From Coprinopsis marcescibilis (Eukaryota > Basidiomycota > Agaricomycetes > Agaricales > Psathyrellaceae), in NCBI GenBank assembly GCA_004369085.1, contig ML210215.1:16563-80562 (forward strand): DNA of 64,000 nucleotides. Reading direction: 5' to 3'. The notes below the pieces were generated by a model, which worked only from the letters and a program-made list of their open reading frames with translations, had not been told where the DNA came from and made no database searches. Positions 1-11,456 of this stretch are shown one piece after another; position 1 is the first letter of the stretch; each line of letters starts with the position of its first letter. The position numbers and the translations under genes are program-made.

Positions 1-907
1 TCCTTCTCCAGTCTCTCTTTCTTCGTCAAGTAAACCCCTTCAGCCTTCTTCATCGCCTCAAACTCGGTCGCAAACTCATACATTATGTCGTTGGCGAGGC
101 CGAGATTTGAAGGTGCCGAGACAGCTGGTACACCCGGCTCCTCAGGCTCGGGCGTCGGGGCTCGCAGCCTCCTGATGATCACACTGGAAATCATCAACGC
201 CGACTCCCATCCAATCCGACTCGCTTCACCCGTTTTGAGTGGGACGGTGCGCGTCGCGATCCCCTCGTAGCCCGACAGCAGCCACGCAGACACGTTGTAC
301 TCTTTCGCCATGCACACACGGTAGACGGGGTCCATTGGCATCTTCGTGAGCTTCTCTATCGCAATTTTGCGGAGATCGTTGAAGAACCATTTGGTCGAGA
401 GCTTGAGGACCGAGGTCCATTCCGCCATCGTGAGATCCGGGGGACCCGAGTACACAGAGACTCTGTTCGGTGTTGAACGTTGGGTGGTACATGCACGGGT
501 GGTGATCGATTCAAGCAGTCAACGGTTGGTGGGTAAATGAGGATGCATCAGAGGACGTACTTGGGGTACATAGCCTTGATGAAGTACTCGAAATCGGGTG
601 GGGTAGCGTCCAGCTCGATGACCCTTGCGCCTGATCCATTGGGATCGGTGTGTTCGAGCCCAATCCCGTACTGCCCAGCAAACGTCGGTGAATCTTCAAC
701 GAAGCGGTACTTGGGCAATTGAAAGAGCACGCAGTCGACCTAATGAACGTGGAGATGATAGATATTAGCCTCTGTCTTAATTTACAGATTTTGAAACGCC
801 CACAGTCGTACCTTGAAAGTCAGGAACTCCCAGAAGAACTGGTAATGTTGACGATCCGGCGAAGAGACAGGGGTGGGGGCAGAGGCTGGCTCGACTTCTG
901 AAGCCAT
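1..907 (-). CDS. BTB/POZ-like protein, array 1 member 1 (C-terminus off window edge)
   Basis: Start at 907 (MASEVEPAS). Exon 1 ends in the family signature FFWEFLTFK. Exon 2 (about 560-730) carries the core QLPKYRF, then a stretch ending DFEYFIKAMYP. Exon 3 (from about 470 to the window edge) has SVLKLSTKWFFNDLRKIAIEK followed by helices and a charged C-terminal part. This order (W-x-F-V/L-x-F, LPKYRF, F-x-K-A-L/M-Y-P, then helices) matches Agaricomycete BTB/POZ-like proteins, which are generally taken to mediate protein-protein contacts. The partner is unknown. Five paralogues lie in the first 15 kb, two directly upstream on the same strand. The 3' end is missing because the window begins inside the gene. 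I see no DNA-binding or enzymatic domain. Confidence 0.75.
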
Positions 908-1165
908 GTTTGAGATAAAGAGTGAGTTTCAAATCGCAGTGCAAATGCAGCTTCGAAAGCTACTTAAACTCTGTGTGTACGAACCTTCGAGACAACGTAT
1001 GCTTACAAACGCCTCGTGGGAGACGCGAGGCGGGCGCTTATTTGCAGGTTTGTTTGGTCGGGCGAGAATACGTGGATTTCAGGGTTTGTTTGCGGAATGG
1101 CAGTAGTATGCACGTATTACACTATCTCCACAACCAGACTGTGCATCCCTTTTAAACGTGACATG

Positions 1166-2832
1166 TTAATACTTCAGCCATGATGAAATGACACCCCATT
1201 CCTCCGAGTCCTGTGGAGATTTTTGTTCCACAGAGGTTACTGGTGCCGCGTCCCAGCAGGACTGGTTTTGACGGTGAGGTGCAGCTGACGCAGCCAGCCG
1301 GTTAGCAAACGACGGCGGGCGCTTTCTCCCAACCTCGTTGAAATCAGAGTCTTTATTGACCTTCGACTGCGCGCTTGACTGCTTCAATGATTTAGGTAGG
1401 GCCTCATCCACCGTGTTATTTCCCGTTGAGAGTGTGACGCCGTTTGTCTCATCCCTTCCCTGCGGCATTACTGGAGGTGTCGCAGCATCGGTTAAAGGCT
1501 TTTGAGCTCCGCCCTTTTCGAAAGTGGAATTACCGGTACCAGTTACACCCGTTAAGGGATCACTAACCGTTGTCGCCTTAGTTGTACTATCTATCGTGGT
1601 TGATGGCTCTGCGACCTTCTGGAATTTGATATATTTGCCTTCAATGGCCGAAGTGCTTTCTTCTACCGTGGGTCGCAAGTTTGGCGGTCCACAGCCATCA
1701 CCCTTCCTTTCGGAGCCTTGAATATCCCCCTCTTTCCCGAGTGTGGCGGTAACGCTGTGTGGATCTCTTGGCTGGGGCTGTAACAAAGCATGAGCAGCCT
1801 GGTTGCAATGGCTCTTTAGGATTTTACTGACCTTCGCCCTAGGACCAGTCACAGGAAACGCTTGTGACTGAACTGTGTCGCTTTTGAGCACCATGTCCTC
1901 CCTCTGAGCGTCCTGGGTCTCGGTAGATGTCGTTGAGTGAGAGACAACCCCATCAATGTCGGCTCTCTCGTCCTTCATACCCGTCTCTGTCAATGCGATT
2001 CTCACATTTTCTCTTTTCTCCGCTTCAAGCCTCCGTGCCCTTTTCGCCGCAGCACGACCTTGCTGTGCTGCCGTAGACGCCTCCTGGTCCCTAACGTATA
2101 ACCTCCCCACGTCTCTTGCGGTGGAGATATCGACGTCGAAGGTCTCTGCTACGCCTGGTGGGCGACGCTCGCGTAGTCGACGGATGGTGAGTCCAGAGAC
2201 CTTCAGCGCAGCCCTCCACCCAATTCTCTCCGCCTCTTCCTCTGTGATAATCTCTATCCGTGCCACCAGGTCTTCATAGCCAGTGAGAAGCCAGGTATGG
2301 ATATGTAGCTCCTTTCCAAGACACACGCGATCGACGGGATCCATCTCCATCTCAGTCAATTTCCTGATCGCAACCTCGCGCATCTCGCCAAAGAACCACC
2401 TCGTGGACAATCTGAGGACGGAGATCCATTCGTCTTTTGTCAACTCTGGATCCCTTGAATAGAAAGGAACTCTGCACTTGTCATCAGTGGAAGAACACAT
2501 AGATCGATTCGCTTAATCTGTTAGAACTTACATGGGATACATGGCCGTGACAAAGCGTTCAAAGTCAACCAATTCGACCTCCAACTCGATTGGCCCTTCG
2601 TTGCAGCTGTCCAAGGGGCCTTTGCGGCCAATATCAATCCCGTGCTTCTTGACGAATGTCTTGGATTGGGCAAATCGATAGCTAGGTACCCTGATCAAGA
2701 CATTTTCGACCTGGACTTCTCAGCACTTTGAAGCAGGCTCATAGTTGAGCTTGGACATACCTTGAACGTCAGGAGATCCCAGAAGTACTCGCCATGAAGA
2801 GAGCATTCGAGAGCAACGCCGGGCTCTGTCAT
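1166..2832 (-). CDS. BTB/POZ-like protein, array 1 member 2
   Basis: Start at 2832 (MTEPGVALECSLHGEYFWDL), with exon 1 ending FWDLLTFK before a GT donor. Exon 2 (about 2530-2705) carries the BTB-like core, with RVPSYRF early and FERFVTAMYPM at its end. Exon 3 (about 1166-2460) has the helical region around WISVLRLSTRWFFGEMREVAI and KELHIHTWLLTGYEDL. A long Ser/Thr/Lys-rich tail of about 300 residues, predicted disordered, runs to the stop at 1166. The BTB-like part is close to the neighbouring paralogues, while the tail is not alignable by eye, so the tail evolves fast. Function beyond protein interaction cannot be stated. Confidence 0.75.
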
Positions 2833-3134
2833 GGTAGATATCATAGAATGCGCGCAGAGCGAATGGTAGTGGATTGTAGATTCCCAGAACGTAATGAGAG
2901 CCCACGTTCCTAGCTCTCTTGCATCAGTGCGCTCGGACCCAGAAGTCTGAACATAAGCCCCGTGATTGACAGGAGGTGATGGAAGAACTCGACCGGCGCT
3001 AATTAATGAGGGGCAGATTCAGACACTATACCTGAACGCCTGTGGTACACGCGAGACAGCATCGCTGACTGAAGGAATTATCTGACAAAAGGCCCATCTC
3101 TCGAGCTGGTACTATCCATTTAACAATCATCCTA

Positions 3135-5171
3135 CTAGGACTTTTCCCAATCCGAAGGACCGCCTGGAAATAGTTCGTACGGAAGGCTAGTACTTTTCTC
3201 TGTGACATGAGTAATCTGAGCAGCCCGAACATGCTGAGCTGGTAGACCTGGTTTAACCTCTCTTATAGGCATTCCGGTCTTACCGTTACTAAGGACAGGA
3301 ACGCTGGGCAAGATAGATGAGACTAGGCGACCCAGAAGACCTGTGACGCTAGCTTCCTCATGAACTGGAAGTTCCATTGCGATCCTGGCCAATTTCAAGC
3401 GCTGACGCGCTTGCTCCGCCTCCAGATTACCAACAGTTGCCCAGAGCTTTCCTCGTTCTCGTTCGACCTTAGCCTGAGTCTGCATGTCAACCTGTAGTGG
3501 CCGCCTCCCCCAAGAGTGATGATCCTGAGCCACTCTCCTTTTGCTACCTTCGGTAGAGAGCTGGGTCGATGGGCCTACTGCACTCTGCGCTTTGAAAGGC
3601 CTGGGCTCCTCGCCAGTCATAGCCGAGGCACGACTGGCTGCCACCGCGTCTTCAGCTGCTATGGTCGATGTCCGGCTCGCCACCCCATTTTCCTGCCAGT
3701 GGATTGAGCTCTGTGCTTCTAGCGCTGCTGCAAGGGCAATAGCTGGTGGTCCTACTGAACTCTGCGCTTTGAAGGGCCTAGCCTTCTCGCGTGCCATAGC
3801 CGAGGCACGACTGGCTGCCACCCCATCTTCAGCTGCCATGGTCGATGCCCGGCTCGCCACCCCACTCCCCTGGATCGAGCTCAGTGCTTCTGGCGCCGCA
3901 GCAAGGGTGATTACTGGCTCCGGCACGGGACTAGGACTATTGCCAGCTGTATGCGCTTTGGCGACCAATATTTCTGCTTCTGTCTTGATCTCGGTGGTGT
4001 TGGGGAGAACTGAGGGGCCTGTTGGCCCTGGGTCCTGAGCTACCTTCACAGTCTGTATGGAACCAATCTCGCCCTCACTCTCCATTTGACGCCCCTCTTC
4101 TATTTCCCCTTTTTCTTGGACTGTTTCCTCCTTTTTGGCCAATTTGAAAGATTCTGTCGCCCTTTCAGTCGGCACTTCGTCCCTATGCTCGGAGTCCTCG
4201 ATACCCTCTACTAGCTCCGGATTCCCCTTGTCAGCGATTCGAACGATGGAGCCAGCACCGCTCTCGACACTCCCCTCCCCCTGCTCCAGATCTTCATTTT
4301 CTTCGACTATTTCCTCCCTCAGCTCGGCCCGTTCCAAAACTTCTCTCGCACTCGCAACCTGCCAAGTTGTGTCCCTGTCATTTTGGGGCAAATATCGTTG
4401 TGCGGTCTCCTCTATACTCTCTAGCTCGGTCCTGAACCACCGCTCTACAACCACTCTCGGGCTCCCTGCCACATCGCGTTTGATTGGTGTACGGAGCCTC
4501 TCAATGATGATTCCCACCATCCGAATTGCAACCTCCCATCCGATCCTTGCCGCCTCCTCTTTGGTGAACATTTCGGGCCTCATCAACAGTTTTTCGTAGC
4601 TCGAGGCGAGCCACGACCTGATATGCAGCTCCTTAGCGAGGCACGCCCTGTCGATAGGATCCATGTCGACCGCGGTCAAGTGTTCTATCGCAATAATTCG
4701 CATGTGGACGAAAAGCCATTTAGAGGAGACCCTCAAGACCGAGATCCATTCTTCAGTGCTCAACTCCTGGTTGCCTGAGTAGAAAGGGGTCCTAGATAGT
4801 ATCAGCAGCTTGAGGACAAAGAGCTAACTGCAATAGGTAACGCCGAACGGACATACATTGGATACAACGCCTTGAGAAAGTGCTCAAACTCCGCCAAGCC
4901 AACATCCAGCTGAATCGCCCGGGAGTCTTGTACGTTCTCGTGGCCATATTCGATGCATAGTCCGTGTTCTTGCACAAAAGTCTCCGACTGCATGAATCTA
5001 TATTTGGGCAGCTGAAATAGCCTATCTTCGACCTGGTGCTCATCAGTGATAGGCTCTTGGTATCGAATTATTTCCCTCACTGACCTTGAATGTAACGAAT
5101 TCCCAAAAGTATACGTCATGCCCAATGTATTTTCCCGGTGCAGCTGGTACTAGTTCGGTGGCGATTGACAT
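3135..5171 (-). CDS. BTB/POZ-like protein, array 1 member 3
   Basis: Start at 5171 (MSIATELVPAAPGKYIGHDV), with exon 1 ending YFWEFVTFK. Exon 2 (about 4860-5035) has LFQLPKYRF and ends FEHFLKALYPMY. Exon 3 (3135-about 4780) has WISVLRVSSKWLFVHMRIIAI, KELHIRSWLASSYEKLL and EEAARIGWEVAIRM. A tail of about 400 residues follows that is acidic (Glu-rich, about 4060-4320) and then Ala/Ser-rich. The tail contains an internal near-repeat: a block with ASRASTMAAEDGVAASRASA recurs about 180 nt away (about 3590-3730 and 3770-3890). The fold is the same as members 1 and 2. The internal repeat suggests local duplication inside the disordered tail. Role unknown; a scaffold or adaptor is an inference from the BTB-like fold only. 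Confidence 0.75.
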
Positions 5172-5531
5172 CTTCGTAGAGGATAGAAACGAAGCAGCAT
5201 ATCCCTATTGCCTGAACCCAAAAATGTTAGACGTTTATGCCTCGCGTAATGCGCGCGGGGGCCACGCGCCCAGGTGCCAAGACCAGACTTTTCGGATACT
5301 ATTATCACGGGCGCTTATCGTGCAAATTAAATGTCATTTCGCCATTGGTCGACGAGAAACCAAAGCGCGCGTAAGCTCTATATTCCGCTGAGCACGCACT
5401 ATTATACTAGTCATTCACGAATGGACAAACAAATCATTCAGTCAACAATTTCCAAGAACATGTATTGTATGCAGACACATGGTGAACTCATGTTCGCAAT
5501 CGTACCCGAGTTACTAACTCCGTCATGTTGG
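5172..5531. other. Intergenic: 5' flank of BTB member 3 and 3' flank of oxidoreductase
   Basis: About 360 bp without a supported gene. It should hold the promoter of the minus-strand BTB gene ending at 5171. I see no clear TATA box, repeat or RNA gene. Confidence 0.5.
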
Positions 5532-6783
5532 CTAAATGTTTTCCTGTGGGTGCGCGATCAGCTTGACTCCGGAGACTTCGTTGTTCTCCAGGCGCTGCAA
5601 ACCGTCAGGGATGCCCGCCAATCCACCAGGCAGGACTTCGACCTTTGACGGCTGTCCAATGAATGTGAATTAGCCAGTTTACTCCTGTTGTGTTTAGCGA
5701 AACGACTACCTTGATGATACCCTCCGAGATCAACGAGGCGATATTAGTCCACAACGTCTTCAAGGACGGAATATTATCGGGGACGGTCCGGAGCGACAGC
5801 ACCCTGCTGTAGTTATCCCTACCCTCCAACTGCGGGTTCAATCCCGCTGTGTACACAAACCGCCCATTAGCTCCGAGCAGCTCAAAGATTGCCGACTGTA
5901 TCTCGTTCCCCCCAACTGCGTCGTATGCATGTGCAATCGGGGATTGGGTAATCTTTCTGACTTCTTCGACAAAAGAGGACACAGGTGCATGGCGATCGAT
6001 GACGTGAGTAGCACCCAAGCTCTTCAAATTCTCTGCGTGCTTGGCCGAGGCGGTTGTGATTAACGGGTTGAAGCCAGAGGCCTTGGCCAGCTGGATTACT
6101 ATTGGTGAAAGTTATGTCTGAGCTCAGGATTCCATCAACGAAGTTCTGTAAAGGCCTCACCGATTTTGCCCACAGAGCTTGAGCCACCGTTGACGATCAG
6201 GGGTGTCCCGTTGTATTTCCCGCGAGCCTCAGGGTTCACAACAGAGGTGGCGTCAAATCCTAGATGCGTGGTGCTATACAAACCGAGAAACGCTGTGGCA
6301 AGTGCCGTGGGGAGGGTGGCCGCTTCGTCATACGAAGTTCCTGTTGGGATCTTTGACTCCTGTTAGGCGCCGTTATCCCAGTAGTACTAGGAACACACCT
6401 GCGACAGAAGGCTAGCATCGGCTTTCGTATACTGTTGGAATGCATCATGATCACTCTTGAAGCCTCCATGGGTGAACCTTTTTCAATACTCCATTCAGCA
6501 TGGTTCACCAGGCCAAAGAACGCACTCACACTCTGTCTCCCTTGCGAACATTGGTCACATCCGGACCGACCTCCTCAACATCGCCAGCAATATCGACGCC
6601 GAGAATAGCGGGGAAATCCTGTATGTAAATGCCAAACTTTCGCACTTTCCAGTCAACAGGGTTCAAGCCCGCAGCTTGTACCCGTATCAAGACCTCGCCG
6701 GGTCCTGGTTTGGGGATGGCAGCGTTCCCAACCACCAGAGCTCCGAATTTCTCGACGAGTAAGAGGGCCTTTTGAGTTGACAT
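5532..6783 (-). CDS. Zinc-independent MDR oxidoreductase (enoyl reductase/ToxD-like)
   Basis: Medium-chain dehydrogenase/reductase. The N-terminal GroES-like domain in exon 1 (6526-6783) reads AIPKPGPGEVLIRVQAAGLN, then PVDWKVR and GVDIAGDVEEVG, ending KGDR. Later exons read GFKSDHDAFQQYTKAD, TGTSYDEAATLPTALATAFL and the nucleotide-binding VNGGSSSVGKI. The Rossmann half continues KSLGATHVIDRHAPVSSF and AHAYDAVGGNEIQSAIFELL (about 5700-6030). The last exon ends with a stop at 5532. The family reduces activated double bonds or carbonyls with NADPH, often in secondary metabolism, but no biosynthetic neighbours are present here. No structural zinc cysteines are visible. A TATAA-like box lies 78 bp upstream of the ATG. 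The substrate cannot be told from sequence. Confidence 0.85.
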
Positions 6784-6860
6784 TCGAGCCGTGGGTAGTT
6801 AATGACACTGAGATAGGGTAGGAGGATGTTAGATGGTGTGTTGAAGAGGATGCCGCCCGG

Positions 6861-6867
6861 TTATATA
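6861..6867 (-). promoter_or_regulatory. TATA box of MDR oxidoreductase
   Basis: TATATAA on the minus strand, 78 bp upstream of the ATG at 6783. This is a normal distance for a fungal TATA element. Confidence 0.45.
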
Positions 6868-7587
6868 GTGCTTCTTCCGAGGGTTAGTAAGCCTGACTTC
6901 TTTCGTATGTCCATTCCACACAAATAAGTTCATGATGATAGTAAGCGACTTGTGCGCCCTCGAGCCACTTCTGAAAACTGTCAAAACCAAACCAGAACAA
7001 GGATTCCTTCCAGTCAGCCGAGATACCACTACCTGATGTATTCGTAATCCGTCAGCGTGTTAGCTAATAGATGCCGCACCGATGTTCCCAAACAATGTAT
7101 TCTACTCTCAAGGACAGCGTAATCTGGGCCACAAGGGTAGCACCGCTGCAGTCATCAGTAAGCGACGAATAAAGGGTGAGATAGCGAATTAAATCATTGA
7201 AGTGGTGACGTCATGCCTTATGTCCATCTAAACTCGCAAGCGTATGCGCGTTGACAAAATCACGGTGAGAGGGGCATAATGGCAGTGACCAAGTCAAAAC
7301 ACCTCAAGCATTTGCGCCAGAGAACTTACGAATCGATCAGTCGAGGCTGGGTATCTGGGTAAACGCATCCGTGCATTACTACCATTCCTTGGGAATCGCA
7401 TGTCTTTCGCGGCCAGCTCGACTGCCCTCTGATTCAGCATGGTCAATTTAGAATGCGAGAGGGTGTGCAATTGGTTATAGTCCATGTCACGACGTTGACA
7501 TCTCTTACTGAGCTCCGAGGTCCGTGTTGAGAGGGGGAGGGCGAGGCAACATGCTTCCGAACTTGCGTAGGTCATAAGCGTGTTCAA
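6868..7587. other. Intergenic, no gene seen
   Basis: Between the oxidoreductase promoter and the 3' end of the exoglucanase. Short open frames here have no recognisable content or splice structure. I see nothing else. Confidence 0.5.
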
Positions 7588-9534
7588 TTAACGAGTACAA
7601 ATATCAGGGTATATTCGGTCCGTAGGGTCCTGAGGGATCCATCCACCTGTGATCCCTCGCTGATAACTCCACTCATCCGCATTCTCCGCCTGCAAGGGAT
7701 ACGGTCAGAACTTCCATCACAATGTCGAGATTCAGAATATGTACTCACCTTCCACGTCCAAAATATCCATCCCTGTACATGCTCTCCGATTTCGACTTGA
7801 GCTTCCCAGTACCTACCCAATATGTGAGTGCGGCTACATGTAATAAACGGATCCCAACTGACCTTCGAAGATAGGCTCTATACTCTTCCGAAAAGTTCTC
7901 GTAACTTCCAGTGTACCCCTCGCACGACCCATGGAACTGATCGCTGTCATATGTTCCATCCCATCTGGCCCCAATTCCTCTACCATTCAGCCACCGAGCA
8001 CAGTCAGTGATAGCGTTCGACCACTCTCCAACGACTGTCCACAGATTAGACGAAGAATACGCAGAGAGAGTTTGAACGTAGTTGCACGCGAACTGTCGAA
8101 AATATATGACAACTGGTCAGATCAATACTATCAAGATAAAAGGCTAAACGCACGTCTATGTGCTCCTGTAGGGACCGGTCTAGTTCGGGGTGGCTAAAAA
8201 TCTGGTACTCGTGCTACATGCCTCCAGTTAGGCCAAACCAAAGCAGTGCGAGGAAGCAACGTACGAAATCCATAAGCACACCATCAGCCCTTGGAGGTGT
8301 CAGGAAGCTGGTCCAAGTCTAGAGAAACCGAGGATCTTCTCAGCCCCCGTTTCAAGTCGACAAGGTGGATACAAACACTCACATTCACTCCTAAGAAAGC
8401 ATCACTAATCATGACGTGCATATTAGGGCCAGCTGCCTCTCTGACAGCATCGTGTCCGTCGAGCCAAAACTGCCTGACGACAGCGGCCCAGTTATCGCCT
8501 CTAAAACCGGCAGGCTCATTCAGCATCTGCAGAATATCTATCATCCCACCAACGTTCGCAGCAATAAAGCGCAGAACGTCGACTGTATGCGCAACGGAAT
8601 CGGGTTCCAACGCCCATTGTGGGCTGCTTGTGCGTTGACCGGAGTTGTCAAACCCGTTCTGTGAGCCAGGTGCGCCGTGGAGGTCGACAATGACTCGAAG
8701 GCCATGCTTTCTGGCCCAATTCAAGCCACGAAGCAGATATTGCCAGGCCCCTGGTATATAAGGCTCAGAGGAGACTGTCGTACTCCTGTCTTCGTCGGCC
8801 AGAGGCACCGACCAGTATCCTACTGGTATCCTTGGAATGACTTGAGATTGAACCATATATGCGCTTTCTGAAATCCCGCTTACCGGACATGATTCAATCC
8901 TGCTGCTCGAATGGCAATAAAGTCGTCTTCGGTTATCCACTGACAAAGAATTTCCTTTAATGCGGGTCCTGGCGGAACATGGAGGATAGATAAAACGACG
9001 CTTACGGTTTCCCAATGCTGGATGAGCATTCGCCTTGCTGCCTCTCGGTCAACAAGAGATCCAAGTGTCCACTCATCGATGACATCGGTGTTATTCGTCC
9101 GTTCAAAAAAACTGGGAGTGATCCAGGGCTGAAAGTACGGTTTAGACAGGGCGCTGAAGCACTGAACCAACGGCTAACCTCTAATACAAGCCAACCTCCT
9201 CTGTTAGTGAACGAATCAGGTCAATAAATCCAAGGCTGAGTCGAGGAAATCCTGGGGCGACGCACAAGTTGACTGCTCGTATAACATCTCTTCCATATTC
9301 GAATGGGGGAAAAGGTGCCGAATTTGGTGTTGGTACACTACTAGGAGTTGTACCTGTTGAGGGGCTTTCGATGGTAGCAGTAGCAGTAGCAGTAGCAGTA
9401 GCAGTAATGTTTCCTCGTTCGGACGTTGGTTGCCCCTGTTTCCCCTGCCGAATGAGTCGAAGTCGACAGCGTTGCGTCTGTTCTGCGAGTCCGCCAACGA
9501 TGAGCCAGGCTGAAAGCAGGAGCTCTATGCGCAT
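7588..9534 (-). CDS. Secreted exo-beta-1,3-glucanase, GH5 family (EXG1-like)
   Basis: Cell-wall or beta-glucan hydrolase that releases glucose from 1,3-beta-glucan chains. The start at 9534 is chosen because it gives a signal peptide (MRIELLLSAWLIVGGLA). A Thr/Ala-rich linker encoded by a GTAGCA repeat follows. The catalytic domain shows VNLGGWLVLEPWITPSFFE (assembled over three exons), VRIPVGYWSVP, VDLHGAPGSQNGFDNSGQ, the acid/base region MLNEPAGF and the nucleophile region VVGEWSNAITDCARWL. The C-terminal part has GWIFWTWK and ends DICTR at 7588. All expected GH5 catalytic residues are visible (Glu of NEP, Glu of GEWS). The gene has many exons, including a 22-nt micro-exon at 9179-9200. EXG-type enzymes usually act in wall remodelling or glucan mobilisation; secretion is inferred from the signal peptide. 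Confidence 0.9.
9179..9200 (-). other. 22-nt micro-exon of exo-beta-1,3-glucanase
   Basis: Exon 1 ends at 9266 in the middle of a Leu codon (VN-L). The next coding stretch that restores the conserved GH5 motif is only 22 nt. It is flanked by CTAACAG at the acceptor and GTTAGC at the donor, and it supplies GGWLVLE exactly in frame before PWITPSF. Without it the reading frame and the conserved Gly-Gly-Trp are lost. Confidence 0.85.
9374..9406 (+). repeat. (GTAGCA)n coding microsatellite
   Basis: About 5.5 hexamer units inside exon 1 of the glucanase, encoding an alternating Thr-Ala run just after the signal peptide region on the minus strand. Confidence 0.8.
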
Positions 9535-10031
9535 AGCGACGCCGTGAATTCGCTGACAGACGAGCCGAGTTGGTCGAAGCTTAGAGAAGGCAATGATAGT
9601 GTCATATAGAAGCCATGGAGCTGCCTCTACGTTCAAGAATCCCATGAGGCATTCGTGAGGAGCCGAGGTTGCCTACAGGGTCCGCAATGGGCTTTACATT
9701 CGAACGCATATCGATGGACTGATACAGTGAAAAAGCCTTAAAGGGGTCATCTGTTCGTCGTGCGAGGTCCGAGTCCAGATCGTCCGCCCCGAGCTTTCGA
9801 CTGGCTGGCTCGGCAATTGCCGACGCGTGAAATCGAGTCGTTGCCCTGCGGTTCTTCTGCCTCTGCCTCTGCCACTTCACTTTAACTTTCTTCTCGATAG
9901 CAACAGCTTCAGATTGTGGAATGGACAGCTGCAAACTCCGATTTATTGGTCGTCCTCTAATGCCTTAAAATACTGGGTCCCAGTGGCAATGGTCTCTTAT
10001 CCAACCCTTGCCTCGTCACAAAAGTTGAGCA
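9535..10031. other. Divergent promoter region (glucanase / BTB array 2)
   Basis: About 0.5 kb between a minus-strand and a plus-strand start. A 110-codon frame on the minus strand (9602-9934) is basic and low-complexity and is not believed to be a gene. No clear TATA box was picked out. Confidence 0.4.
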
Positions 10032-11152
10032 ATGACCGCAGCCTTCAACCACTGTCATGAGTTGGACCCGGAATACCACTGGAACTTTGTCACATTCTTG
10101 GTGAGTCGCATTTATGCACTAGATCTGCTTATGATCTCAAAGTACGCACTTCAGGTCGACAACTGTCGTTTTAGAGTCCCAGAACATCGCTTTCAAGAAG
10201 GGTCAGAGGTGTTTGCCGAGGAATATGGCCTCCAAGTAAATGCCACACCGAATGACTTTGAGATGGTTGAGAATGTCGTCGAGCTATATGTTAACATCGA
10301 CGACTTCCGACCTTTTTTGAGGGCCCTCTACCCTAGGTATGTCTCCCTTTGACCAGCTCAAGGACAGTTTCTGGAATTTCCTTTTCTCCCAGATCCTCGA
10401 ACGAAACAGTAACCTTCACCAAGTGCGAGTGGCTGTCGGTTCTCGGACTCTCTTCCGAATGGTACTTCAACGACCTGCGCAGAGTTGCTATCGAAAAGTT
10501 GACCGAGCTGTCGATGTCGCCAATCGAGCGCGTCCGATTTGGCAGGCTGTTCGATATCACAGCTTGGCTTTCATCCGGCTATGTGGATCTCGTTACTCGA
10601 CCAGAGAGCCTCAAGCTGGATGAAGCAGAGGAGCTTGGCTGGGAGATCGCCATGAAGTTATGTGCCATGCGTGAAGCCAATATTCGACAACCTTCCGACG
10701 TGGCCCAGACTGTCCATCAATCCTTCTTCCACGAGCTCTTAAAGATAGCTGTGCGACAAGCCGCATTCATGACCAAGGATGAGAAGAAGGAAAGCGAACG
10801 ACGTGGTGCAGAGTTGGCGAAGAAGTTCGCTGCTGCTGCTGCTGAAGAGCAGAAGAAAGCCGCAGATGCAGCCGCCCTCACCGAAAGCAAGCGCAAGGAA
10901 GCGGAAGGACTTGAAACAAGACGCCTAAGTCTTCTAGAGGAAGCATCAGCACTCGAAGCTCGGCTCGCAAGTGGTAATTCCACCACAGTCGACACGACTA
11001 CGTCTGACTCGATCAGCGCCAAACCCACTGCTGGTGACATTTCAGACGATGCCTGGGCTCTTCCAACTCCAAAGTTGAAGAAGAAGAAGAAGGGCAAAAT
11101 GCCAACTGAGGTGCTTGCTAGTTATGATATCGGTGCCGCGATTTTCTCATAA
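10032..11152 (+). CDS. BTB/POZ-like protein, array 2 member 1
   Basis: Start at 10032 (MTAAFNHCHELDPEYHWNF), with exon 1 ending WNFVTFL at a GTGAGT donor. Exon 2 (about 10155-10335) holds CRFRVPEHRFQEGSEVFAEE and ends DDFRPFLRALYPR. Exon 3 has WLSVLGLSSEWYFNDLRRVA, ITAWLSSGYVDLVTRPESL and EELGWEIAMKLCAMRE. A coiled-coil-like Ala/Glu/Lys stretch (about residues 220-290) follows, then a basic tail PTPKLKKKKKGKMP and 14 further residues (EVLASYDIGAAIFS) to the stop at 11152. The lysine run resembles a nuclear-localisation or nucleic-acid-contact tail, which is inference. The last 14 residues are homologous to the 3' untranslated sequence of the next copy. Confidence 0.8.
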
Positions 11153-11456
11153 CAGTCTTTTGTATGTCCCACTGGTTCTTGTACAATAAAAACCAATTGT
11201 GCTACCAATTCATCTTTGAACCCTTTTCAGTGATCGAGGTCGTCTTGTACTTTACCAGCCTCGAGGCAGATCTCGTGGTCGGCCATTGCCGTGGACAGTG
11301 TACACAACGACCTTCCACAGCCGACCTCGCCAAAGACTTCACAGCATTACTTATGGGAGATCGAGGCGCCTACACGATATAAAGCGCAGCATCATCGTTA
11401 CCCACGTTATTAGGGTTCTCTCCTTTCATTGTACTCACCAACCACAGTATCGCTGG
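11153..11456. promoter_or_regulatory. Promoter region of BTB array 2 member 2
   Basis: About 300 bp, strongly similar to 12777-13080 upstream of the next copy (shared TTTTGTATGTCCCACTGG, CAGCCTCGAGGCAG and TCACAGCATTACTTATGG). It contains a TATAAA box. The conservation is probably due to recent duplication of the whole unit. Confidence 0.6.
11378..11383 (+). promoter_or_regulatory. TATA box of BTB array 2 member 2
   Basis: TATAAA, 79 bp upstream of the ATG at 11457. The same element occurs at the matching place in the next copy. Confidence 0.55.

Noticed and set aside
9181..9645. Longer upstream start for the glucanase (at 9645)
   Set aside because: It would place 37 residues before a clear signal peptide that starts at 9534.
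9602..9934. 110-codon minus-strand frame upstream of the glucanase
   Set aside because: Basic, low-complexity, lies in a divergent promoter and has no splice logic.
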